Both the position numbers and the translations under genes were made by a program. A model generated the notes under the pieces. That model saw nothing but the letters and a program-made list of their open reading frames with translations, had not been told where the DNA came from and made no database searches. From assembly GCA_937870675.1 (NCBI GenBank), contig CALMZN010000022.1:1-19515 (forward strand): 19,515 nt of DNA, given 5' to 3'. The DNA comes from an uncultured bacterium. GTDB taxonomy: Bacteria; Patescibacteriota; Patescibacteriia; UBA1558; GWA2-36-10. Below are positions 13,262-19,466 of this stretch, one piece after another. How positions within the stretch are numbered: the stretch's first letter is position 1; each line of letters starts with the position of its first letter.

Positions 13262-14218
13262 TTATATTAAACCAACTAGATTTTTTATTTTTTTCAAGTT
13301 TTTGTCGGCCTCATTTTGGGCTTTTTTGGCTCCCTCAACCAATATTTTTTCCACTTCTTTGGGGTGGTCTTGGAAGTATGTTCTTTTTTCTTGGATTGGT
13401 TTCAAGAAATCTAAAGTGACTTTAATTAACTCTTCTTTCAATTCTACATTCATTAGTTTTCCTTTTTGGAAAGCGCTGTTTAAAGATTTTGTTTTTTCAG
13501 GGTGGCCAAAATAAGAATATAGTTCCAAAAGATTTTTTATACCTTGTTCGTCAGTGACAGCTTTTTTTATTTTTTTACTTATTGTCTCTGGGTCATCAGC
13601 GATGGCAATGTAACTGGCTTCACCTAAGGACTTACTCATTTTTTTAGCCGAGTCATTGAGGGACATTAAGCGTCGGGCTGGGGACAGGACTGGTTTTATT
13701 TCTGGGAAAAAATGGCCATAGCGATTATTGAATTTTCTAGCCAAGACGCGGGTTAATTCTAGGTGCTGGACTTGGTCTTCGCCAACTGGCACGAACTCGG
13801 CTAAGTAAAGTAAAATATCGGCGGCTTGTAAGCTGGGGTAGGTAAGCAGGCCAGCGTTGACATTTTCCGGATGACGCAAACTTTCATCTTTGAATTGTGT
13901 CATGCGCTCTAGTTCAGGGACCGGCACTAGGCAATTGAAGATCCAGGCCAGCTCGGTGTGACCCACGACTTCAGATTGTTTGAAGAGGAAAGATTTTTTG
14001 GGGTTAATGCCCAAAGCCAGCAGATCTATTGCCAAGTCAAAGGTTTGTTTTTGCAGATCTTCTTTGGAAATTTTGATAGTCAAAGAATGTAGATCAGCAA
14101 TAAAAAAAGAACAGCTATATTGATCTTGGAGCTCCACCCAATTTTTGATCGCGCCCAAGTAGTTGCCCAAATGCATGTGTCCAGTGGGCTTGATACCCGA
14201 GATAAGTTTTTTTGGCAT
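13262..14218 (-). CDS. trpS: Tryptophanyl-tRNA synthetase
   Basis: Charges tRNA-Trp; class Ic synthetase. The 318 residues match the compact bacterial form (about 325-335). Visible motifs are ISGIKPTGHMHLGNY (6-20) with the HIGH-like HMHLG, GEDQVQHLELTR (146-157) and KMSKS (193-197) within LNDSAKKMSKSLG. The C-terminal anticodon-binding helices end NLKKIKNLVGLI. A near-consensus promoter lies about 20 nt upstream and no SD is present. Immediately after the stop codon the coding strand has a run of eight C. The gene is convergent with murI and divergent from the DUF378 gene. Confidence 0.97.
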   Translation of the reverse strand: MPKKLISGIKPTGHMHLGNYLGAIKNWVELQDQYSCSFFIADLHSLTIKISKEDLQKQTFDLAIDLLALGINPKKSFLFKQSEVVGHTELAWIFNCLVPVPELERMTQFKDESLRHPENVNAGLLTYPSLQAADILLYLAEFVPVGEDQVQHLELTRVLARKFNNRYGHFFPEIKPVLSPARRLMSLNDSAKKMSKSLGEASYIAIADDPETISKKIKKAVTDEQGIKNLLELYSYFGHPEKTKSLNSAFQKGKLMNVELKEELIKVTLDFLKPIQEKRTYFQDHPKEVEKILVEGAKKAQNEADKNLKKIKNLVGLI

Positions 14219-14239
14219 AAGGTTTGTGTTTATAGGGGT

Positions 14240-14268
14240 ATTATATTATGAATCAATGGCCTGGTCAA
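14240..14268 (-). promoter_or_regulatory. Promoter of trpS
   Basis: Minus strand: -35 TTGACC (5/6, 14263-14268), 17-bp spacer, perfect -10 TATAAT (14240-14245). The predicted start near 14233 leaves a leader of about 15 nt. I see no T-box or leader peptide in it. Confidence 0.75.
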
Positions 14269-14320
14269 TTTTATAGTAGTTTGAAAAAATAGGTGGGGGC
14301 TTATTTTTTGGATTTTTTTG

Positions 14321-14329
14321 TGTTATACT
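14321..14329 (+). promoter_or_regulatory. Extended -10 promoter of the DUF378 gene
   Basis: TGTTATACT is a TGn-extended -10 (5/6) with no good -35. The predicted leader is about 30 nt, A-rich and without SD. Confidence 0.5.
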
Positions 14330-14365
14330 TAAGGTAAGCTAATTAATCTTTAAAATAAGAAAACT

Positions 14366-14596
14366 ATGAAAGGAATTCACATGTTGGCCTTTTTACTGCT
14401 AGTAATTGGCGGTTTAAATTGGCTATTAGTTGGTGTTTTTTCTTGGGATATAGGCGAGTTGTTTGGTGGACAAGGTGCTATGATTTCTCGCATTGTCTAT
14501 GTTTTGGTTGGTTTGTCAGCTTTGTGGAAAATTTTTACTTATAAGAGTTGCTGTGGGGATAAAAAATCAACTCCCACTTCAGGCATTACAGCTTAA
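14366..14596 (+). CDS. DUF378 family small membrane protein
   Basis: 76 residues with two membrane helices: about 5-25 (HMLAFLLLVIGGLNWLLVGV) and about 40-57 (ISRIVYVLVGLSALWKIF), joined by a short loop containing DIGELFGG. The GGLNWLLVG and YVLVGLSALW pieces are the hallmark of the DUF378 (YuzA-like) family. The C-terminal tail is short and hydrophilic with a CC pair (SCCGDKK). The family has no established function. It stands alone between its own promoter and a bidirectional terminator, divergent from trpS. Confidence 0.88.
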   Translation: MKGIHMLAFLLLVIGGLNWLLVGVFSWDIGELFGGQGAMISRIVYVLVGLSALWKIFTYKSCCGDKKSTPTSGITA

Positions 14597-14612
14597 ATTT
14601 GTTTATAAAAAA

Positions 14613-14646
14613 ACCGTCCCTCGACTACGCTCGGGACGGTTTTTTT
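14613..14646. terminator. Bidirectional terminator built from a dispersed palindromic repeat
   Basis: Stem ACCGTCCC (14613-14620) with GGGACGGT (14633-14640), extended inside by CGA/TCG, with A-runs before and T6 after (14641-14646). The hairpin core 14617-14636 is the 20-mer repeat also found, at 18/20, inside the exonuclease gene at 4395. It serves the DUF378 gene (plus) and RNase J (minus), whose stop codon overlaps the T-run. Confidence 0.88.
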
Positions 14647-16531
14647 ATACTTCTATTACTACCGGCAAGATCATTGGTCGACGCTCGGTTTTTTGGAAGA
14701 TGTATTGACCCAAATCATTGCGCAAAGTTTCTTTGATGTAGGTTTCGTTTATTTGGGAATTGGTCTTATTATGCTCGTTGACGATATTTTTTACTTTGGT
14801 GCGGATAGTTTCTACCAACTCTTTTTGCTCGCGCATGTAGATAAAGCCACGAGAAATAATGTCGGGTGAGTGCACCATTTTTCCATTTTTGCCAGAGATG
14901 GTGACAATAATCACAATCATACCATCTTCGGCCATCATCTGTCGGTCGCGCAAAACAATGTTGGACACATCGCCAACTCCCAAGCCATCGACAAACACAT
15001 AGTCAGTAAGGACTTTTTCTTTGCTAAGCTGTCCTTGGCGATTGAGATCAAATTCAATCACTTGGCCATTGTCAGCCACAAATATATTTTCGGGCTTGAT
15101 GCCAGCGCGCAAAGCCACCTTAGCATGAATGCGTAAAAAAGAGTGGTTGCCATAGATAGGAATGTGGTATTTTGGTTTGACCATATTTATCAAATCCAAG
15201 ATATCCTCTTGTTTGGCATGGCCACCAGCGTGCACATCCATCATTTTGTAATGAATGACGTCAGCGCCTAGGCGATAGAGTTGGTCTTTGAGGCGTTGGA
15301 CCGATCTTTCGTTGCCTGGAATTACAGATGAAGAAAATACCACCGTGTCTCCTTTTTCAATTTTTAGAGTGCGGTGTTCTTTGTTGGCTATACGCATCAA
15401 GACGGCATTGTCTTCACCTTGAGCGCCAGTGCAGAGAATAATAATTTTGTTATCGGCATAATGGCGCATTTCTTTGATGTCAATAATGGTGCCTTTTTTG
15501 ACGGTCATGTAGCCAAGTTGTTGGGCTAGCTCAACATTGCGTTTCATGCTGAAGCCCTCGATTACTATTTTTTTACCTAGCTTTTCAGCTGACCAGATTA
15601 TTTGTTGGATGCGACCCAAGAGCGAAGAGAATGTGCCGACAATAACGCGAGCTGGCGCTTGGCTTAAGATGTCGTCAATATTGTGCTGGATGTCAAATTC
15701 AGCTAATTGGTGTCCTATTTCTGTGGCATTGGTACTGTCAGCCATCAAAGCCAAAACATTTTGTCGGCCTAAGTTTTTTATTTTTTCCATTTCAGCTGGC
15801 GCATCGCCGGAAGTTTTGGGGTCTAGCTTGAAGTCGCCAGTATGCACTACTTTGCCAGCAGGTGTATCCAAGATAACGCCTAGTGAGCCAGGAATATTAT
15901 GAGAGACCCCAAAAAAAGTAGCTCGGAATTTTCCCAGTTGCAAGACGCTGTCTTTTTGTATGGATTTTAATCTCAAAGGGCTGGTTTTGAAGTCCTCTTG
16001 TCTTTTGGAAATAATTCCCAAAGTCAAAGGGGTACCATAAATGACGGGATTGCCTAAGATAGGCGCCAAATGAGGCACAGCGCCAATATGGTCGTAGTGT
16101 CCATGAGTAATGATTACGCCGCGGATGTTTTTTTCTTTGCCTTTGAGGTAAGCGGTATTGGGGATGATGTAGTCAATACCCGGCATGTCTTCTTCAGGCC
16201 ATTGCAAGCCCATGTCAATAATAACAATGTCATTTTCATATTCAAAGACAGTCATGTTGCGGCCGACTTCTTCACAGCCACCCAAAGGTATGATGCGTAG
16301 CTTGCCTTTGGTCACCACCAAGCTTTTTGCTCGGTGAGCGTGGACTTTTGGGTCGGTAATTTTTTTAGCTTGGGGAGCTAGTCCTTGGCTAAAGTTTTTT
16401 TGTCGCTTGTTTTTGTTCAAGCGGGGACCGTGCTTGGGAGCGCGGTGCGGATTTGTTTTGGATCGGGATCCAGATTTGATAGAAACATTTGGTGTTAGCA
16501 TTCTATCAGTCGTATCAGAATTTACATTCAT
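14645..16531 (-). CDS. rnj: Ribonuclease J
   Basis: Metallo-beta-lactamase/beta-CASP ribonuclease (5'-3' exo- and endonuclease) for RNA decay and rRNA processing. The core starts near residue 76 with KLRIIPLGGCEEVGRNM and has the metal motif HGHYDH (143-148), then HTGDFKLDP, the beta-CASP part with STNAT and TGAQGE, and HVSGH-like VHAGGHAKQED followed by PIYGNHSFLRIHA. The total of 628 residues exceeds the usual 550-560 because of about 75 N-terminal residues that are basic and probably disordered (for example GPRLNKNKRQKNF). That tail could bind RNA or ribosomes. It lies 23 nt after the solute-binding protein gene. The initiator ATG has no SD; M11 is a possible alternative. Confidence 0.95.
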   Translation of the reverse strand: MNVNSDTTDRMLTPNVSIKSGSRSKTNPHRAPKHGPRLNKNKRQKNFSQGLAPQAKKITDPKVHAHRAKSLVVTKGKLRIIPLGGCEEVGRNMTVFEYENDIVIIDMGLQWPEEDMPGIDYIIPNTAYLKGKEKNIRGVIITHGHYDHIGAVPHLAPILGNPVIYGTPLTLGIISKRQEDFKTSPLRLKSIQKDSVLQLGKFRATFFGVSHNIPGSLGVILDTPAGKVVHTGDFKLDPKTSGDAPAEMEKIKNLGRQNVLALMADSTNATEIGHQLAEFDIQHNIDDILSQAPARVIVGTFSSLLGRIQQIIWSAEKLGKKIVIEGFSMKRNVELAQQLGYMTVKKGTIIDIKEMRHYADNKIIILCTGAQGEDNAVLMRIANKEHRTLKIEKGDTVVFSSSVIPGNERSVQRLKDQLYRLGADVIHYKMMDVHAGGHAKQEDILDLINMVKPKYHIPIYGNHSFLRIHAKVALRAGIKPENIFVADNGQVIEFDLNRQGQLSKEKVLTDYVFVDGLGVGDVSNIVLRDRQMMAEDGMIVIIVTISGKNGKMVHSPDIISRGFIYMREQKELVETIRTKVKNIVNEHNKTNSQINETYIKETLRNDLGQYIFQKTERRPMILPVVIEV

Positions 16532-16554
16532 AGTTTAATTGTTTAGTTAGTTGT

Positions 16555-18384
16555 TTATTTTTTAAGAGAACGTTTGGTTTTGATGTACCAAGTGTTGATG
16601 GTGCTCAAGCGGTCAGCCGGCAAGTTGATGAACTGGACTTGATCCAATCCCTTTAGCTTGTTGGCCACCGGGTAAGTATAAGTTGGGTTATATAAAAATA
16701 TAGCAAAATTTAATTCAGTTATTTTTTTCTGGAAGTTTTTTAAGGGCTCAATCTTAGCTTCCAGAGTACTGGCATTTCTGGCCTGTTCCAAATATTTATC
16801 AATATCTTTGTTGCCTAAGTTTGATAAATTGAGACCAGGGCTTTTGACCTGCGAAGAGTGCCAGAACAGATATGGCCCAGAATTAATATTTAGTTGTTCG
16901 CTAAAAATCAAGGCCTGATAATTGCGCGGTTCAATGATTTCTTTGAGCATGCGTTCGCGAGGGATGATTTCCAGTTGGGTTTTGAGACCAATGGCTTCCC
17001 AATTTTCTTTGATGATTGAGGCGGTTTTGGTCATTTCTGGTTGGTCAATGGTGGTTATTTTCAGCTCGGCAGTAGAAGTACTTTTGCCTTTGGTGATAAT
17101 ACGCCACTCACCGCCATCTTCTTTTTTGTAGCCAAGCTTGTCCAATATCTCGGCAGCTTTGGCTTGATTGAAAAGTTCGGTTTTTATACTAGAGTCATAA
17201 CCTATGTCGCCAGGCAAGACCGGGGAATAAATTATTTGTCCATTATTTTCAGTCGCTTCTCTGATAATCCTTTCTTTATCGACACTGAGATCCAGCGCTT
17301 GGCGAAAATTATTTTCGGTTAAAAGAGCATTGTTGCCGGGGTTGAAAAATACAGCCGTGTAGCGGGGATTGTGTAGCTCTTTGAGCCTTAGGTCATTATT
17401 TTTGACGCTATTTTTGTATTCGTTAGGCAGGTAAGCCAAGCCCTCAATGTTTTTGTTTTGTAAGGCCTGCACGGCTGTCTGGAAGTCAGGATAAAACTTG
17501 AAAATTAAATCTTTGATATAGGGTTGGCCAGCGTGGTAGTCATCAAAGCTTACTAGGGCATAGGTTTTTATATTGCCACTCTGATCTTTGGTCAGGGACT
17601 TGAACATATATGGTCCGCAACCAACTGGCTTGATGTTTAGCTCGGTCAGTGGAGCGCCAATAGCTGGTATGCTGTACCACAAATGTTCTGGCAAAATGCC
17701 GATAGTCAAATAAGATAAAAACAGGGGATTTGGTTTTTCCAAATTGAATTGGATAGTGTTCTCATTTATACTTTGGACATTGACTCCCGAAAAAGTGGAG
17801 CGGTAAGGACTTTTGTATTCAGCTTTTTTTATACTCTCAATAGTGAAAATTATATCCTCAGCAGTCACTGCTTCGCCATCGTGCCACTGCAAGTCAGAGT
17901 GTAATTCAAAAGTGTATTGGTCTTGATTGGCGTTGATAGTGTAGCCACTAGCCAGGTCTGGCTGTAGGGCGCCATTGCCATCGGTTTTCATTAGCCCAGC
18001 ATAGACCAGTTTGCTTAAGTCGCGATCAGAATCACTGGTAGCTAATATTGGGTTGACATAAAAAGGAACGCCGACCATGCCTTCGATGTAGCTACCGCCA
18101 AAGCTAGGATTTTCTTGCGAGTGAGCTATATAGAATCGCCAAGCCAGAGCGCCCATCGAGCCAAGTAGGATAATAATGGCTAAAAATAACTGGACTTTTT
18201 CTAAACGGTTTAGAAATTTTGGTAATTGCCTGAACTGGTGCCAGCTAGGAATTTTCTTTTTATTTAATTTTAAAATTAACTGCTGATTGTCATCGGGCTG
18301 TTCTTTGGGGAAAAAGAACCTTTTTATTTTTCTAATCAAATAGAAAGATGCTAACAAAAATTTTTGGGTTTTTTGTTTAAACAA
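16555..18384 (-). CDS. Family 5 extracellular solute-binding protein, membrane anchored (peptide ABC transporter type)
   Basis: OppA/DppA-like periplasmic-type binding protein of 609 residues. The binding domain runs from about 97 to the end, with VNPILATSDSDRDLSKLVYAGLM (110-132), LQWHDGEAVTAEDIIFTIE, a family-5 hallmark, and GCGPYMFK. In place of a lipoprotein signal there is a basic cytoplasmic N-terminus of about 60 residues and one membrane segment (about 63-86, VQLFLAIIILLGSMGALAW), so the protein is a bitopic anchor with its domain outside. No lipobox cysteine is present. The frame begins at TTG 18384; no in-frame ATG or GTG exists between the secG stop and residue 77, so a non-ATG start is needed. 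No permease or ATPase genes are adjacent. It follows secG by 67 nt and precedes RNase J. Confidence 0.88.
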   Translation of the reverse strand: MFKQKTQKFLLASFYLIRKIKRFFFPKEQPDDNQQLILKLNKKKIPSWHQFRQLPKFLNRLEKVQLFLAIIILLGSMGALAWRFYIAHSQENPSFGGSYIEGMVGVPFYVNPILATSDSDRDLSKLVYAGLMKTDGNGALQPDLASGYTINANQDQYTFELHSDLQWHDGEAVTAEDIIFTIESIKKAEYKSPYRSTFSGVNVQSINENTIQFNLEKPNPLFLSYLTIGILPEHLWYSIPAIGAPLTELNIKPVGCGPYMFKSLTKDQSGNIKTYALVSFDDYHAGQPYIKDLIFKFYPDFQTAVQALQNKNIEGLAYLPNEYKNSVKNNDLRLKELHNPRYTAVFFNPGNNALLTENNFRQALDLSVDKERIIREATENNGQIIYSPVLPGDIGYDSSIKTELFNQAKAAEILDKLGYKKEDGGEWRIITKGKSTSTAELKITTIDQPEMTKTASIIKENWEAIGLKTQLEIIPRERMLKEIIEPRNYQALIFSEQLNINSGPYLFWHSSQVKSPGLNLSNLGNKDIDKYLEQARNASTLEAKIEPLKNFQKKITELNFAIFLYNPTYTYPVANKLKGLDQVQFINLPADRLSTINTWYIKTKRSLKK

Positions 18385-18451
18385 AACTAAGAAGTTTTTT
18401 GTTGACTGCCAAGAGGGTCTTATATTTTTAGTATTAAATATTAAAACCAGT

Positions 18452-18670
18452 TTAGCTGATAAATAAGCTAGCTAGGGCAGAGGCCAAAAACAAGAAGCTC
18501 AAAACAATGGTTAAGCGGAAAATGAATTTTTCAGCTCCTCGTTTGGTACGGTAGATGGCGCTGTCGCCACCAAAAGCGGCGCCCAAGCCCGATCCTTTTT
18601 GTTGCAACAAAATCGTTACTATTAACAAAATAGAAATAACGATTTGCAAGATGTTCAAGATATTTTTCAT
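18452..18670 (-). CDS. secG: Preprotein translocase subunit SecG
   Basis: Small subunit of the SecYEG channel. The start at 18670 gives 72 residues beginning MKNILNILQIV; the frame from 18748 is longer but begins upstream of the promoter at 18696-18724. Two membrane helices (about 4-22 and 50-71) flank the conserved cytoplasmic loop LLQQKGSGLGAAFGG (21-35) and TKRGAEKFIF (42-51), both typical of SecG. No SD is present. It is first of a minus-strand series with the solute-binding protein and RNase J. Confidence 0.95.
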   Translation of the reverse strand: MKNILNILQIVISILLIVTILLQQKGSGLGAAFGGDSAIYRTKRGAEKFIFRLTIVLSFLFLASALASLFIS

Positions 18671-18695
18671 GTGGAGAATTAAATTAGCTTTTTGA

Positions 18696-18724
18696 ATATT
18701 AGCATAAAGAAAGTTTCTTGTCAA
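18696..18724 (-). promoter_or_regulatory. Promoter of secG
   Basis: Minus strand: perfect -35 TTGACA (18719-18724), 17-bp spacer ending in an extended TGC, -10 TAATAT (4/6, 18696-18701). The predicted start near 18689 gives a leader of about 19 nt and fixes the secG start at 18670. Confidence 0.7.
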
Positions 18725-18751
18725 TGTCGGGGTATATTTTAAGGCCAAATA

Positions 18752-18781
18752 TTGACTTGAGATTACAGCTTGTAGTAGTAT
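18752..18781 (+). promoter_or_regulatory. Probable promoter of the basic-protein cassette
   Basis: -35 TTGACT (5/6, 18752-18757), 18-bp spacer, -10 TAGTAT (4/6, 18776-18781). The predicted start near 18788 gives a G/T-rich leader of about 60 nt. It is divergent from secG. The -10 match is modest. Confidence 0.45.
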
Positions 18782-18838
18782 GGGGCAGTAAGTGTAAGTG
18801 GGTTTTTTAGGGGTGTTGCTAATGGGTGTTTCAGACCT

Positions 18839-18846
18839 GGAGGTGA
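18839..18846 (+). promoter_or_regulatory. Full-length Shine-Dalgarno of the arginine-rich protein
   Basis: GGAGGTGA is complementary over 8 nt to the usual 16S rRNA 3' end and lies at ideal spacing (6 nt from GGAGG to ATG 18850). This is strong support that the short frame is translated. Confidence 0.85.
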
Positions 18847-18849
18847 AGC

Positions 18850-19020
18850 ATGAGAAGATGGGGGCGTAGGTTCCAGAGGATCGCCAGTAGGCCGACTCCC
18901 AAAAAGGTGGGCGTATTCAGTCGCCATCGTCAGCGTCAACGTCGGCGGGCTCAGGCCGAGTACCGACGCGTTCGTCAGCGCGGTCGCGTGTGGCGAAGTT
19001 CCCGAAGTGTCCGTCGGTAG
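18850..19020 (+). CDS. Arginine-rich 56-residue basic protein of unknown function
   Basis: A short frame (ATG 18850 to TAG 19018-19020) with 21 arginines and 2 lysines in 56 residues and a single acidic residue (E37). It starts MRRWGRRFQRIASRPTPKK; the second half is dense in R with Q and V (RHRQRQRRR at 25-33, RRVRQRGRVWR at 39-49). No cysteine, membrane segment or known domain is seen. The composition is protamine-like and suggests binding to DNA or RNA; no family is recognised. The coding DNA has 107 G+C in 171 nt (63%), far above the neighbours, with CGT/CGC/CGG arginine codons. A perfect SD precedes it, and a second basic protein gene follows 58 nt after its stop, so both probably share one message. 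Confidence 0.72.
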   Translation: MRRWGRRFQRIASRPTPKKVGVFSRHRQRQRRRAQAEYRRVRQRGRVWRSSRSVRR

Positions 19021-19064
19021 TTGGGTTTAGGGGTCATTCAGTGCACAATGGAACATTTCTAGTT

Positions 19065-19071
19065 AAGGAGG
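19065..19071 (+). promoter_or_regulatory. Strong Shine-Dalgarno that decides the start at 19079
   Basis: AAGGAGG ends 7 nt before ATG 19079 and 4 nt before GTG 19076; the ATG has the better spacing. Confidence 0.82.
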
Positions 19072-19078
19072 CGAAGTG

Positions 19079-19408
19079 ATGGTTGTACATCGTCATCATG
19101 GGAAACGAAACATCGTCTTCAGTCGCGGTCAGCGCAAGTACCGGCGTCGGCTCTGCATTGCTCTCAATCGAGTGGAAGGTCTGTCTTCCAATGATAAGAA
19201 GAAGGAGCATCAGTGCATCAACAAGACGATTTTGTTCCGTGCCAAGTACGATCTGCCTTCGGTCAAGCCCAAGCAGAAGAAGCTTCTGGTAACCCCGCCC
19301 CCCAAGCCGGCACCTCCCGTGCAGTCTCGGCCAAAGCCGACGGTGTCTGAGCGCGAGCGATTGACGCGCCGTGTCCCAGGTTGCACCTGTCCGCTTTGCA
19401 CTCCCTGA
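19079..19408 (+). CDS. Basic, proline-rich protein with C-terminal CxCxxC motif, unknown function
   Basis: 109 residues from ATG 19079. Three parts are visible: an R/K/H-rich N-terminus (about 1-30, MVVHRHHGKRNIVFSRGQRKYRRR), a middle of mixed character, then a lysine/proline-rich linker (about 60-90, with KPKQKKLL, TPPPKPAPPV and RPKPTV) and a cysteine tail CTCPLC (102-107) two residues before the stop. CxCxxC could bind a metal such as zinc or be redox active. No family is recognised. Lysine codons are AAG 12 times and AAA once, opposite to the AT-rich neighbours, and the stop is TGA. The SD and the downstream terminator support this frame over overlapping ones. It is in one unit with the arginine-rich gene, and the two may form a nucleic-acid-binding pair. 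Confidence 0.7.
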   Translation: MVVHRHHGKRNIVFSRGQRKYRRRLCIALNRVEGLSSNDKKKEHQCINKTILFRAKYDLPSVKPKQKKLLVTPPPKPAPPVQSRPKPTVSERERLTRRVPGCTCPLCTP

Positions 19409-19431
19409 GCACTGATCTTTCCGTGTTTCTT

Positions 19432-19466
19432 GGGCCGTTCTCTTTTGGGGAGCGGCCTGATTTTTT
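19432..19466 (+). terminator. GC-rich rho-independent terminator closing the cassette
   Basis: 10-bp stem GGCCGTTCTC (19433-19442) with GGGAGCGGCC (19448-19457), two G-U pairs, loop TTTTG, then TGA and T6 (19461-19466). It sits 24 nt after the stop of the CxCxxC protein gene. Confidence 0.87.

Noticed and set aside
14219..14365. T-box or other riboswitch upstream of trpS
   Set aside because: The readable promoter leaves a leader of only about 15 nt, too short for a T-box.
18671..18748. Longer SecG beginning at 18748
   Set aside because: The extension spans the secG promoter (18696-18724) and does not resemble SecG; the start at 18670 gives a normal 72-residue protein.
7546..18997. 12-mer CGCGTGTGGCGA shared by the terminator region at 7546-7557 and the arginine-rich gene near 18986
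   Set aside because: In a window of this size several 12-mer matches are expected by chance; flanking bases do not match.
19083..19292. Overlapping plus-strand frame starting at 19083
   Set aside because: It has no SD of its own; AAGGAGG is correctly spaced for 19079, whose frame also runs up to just before the terminator.
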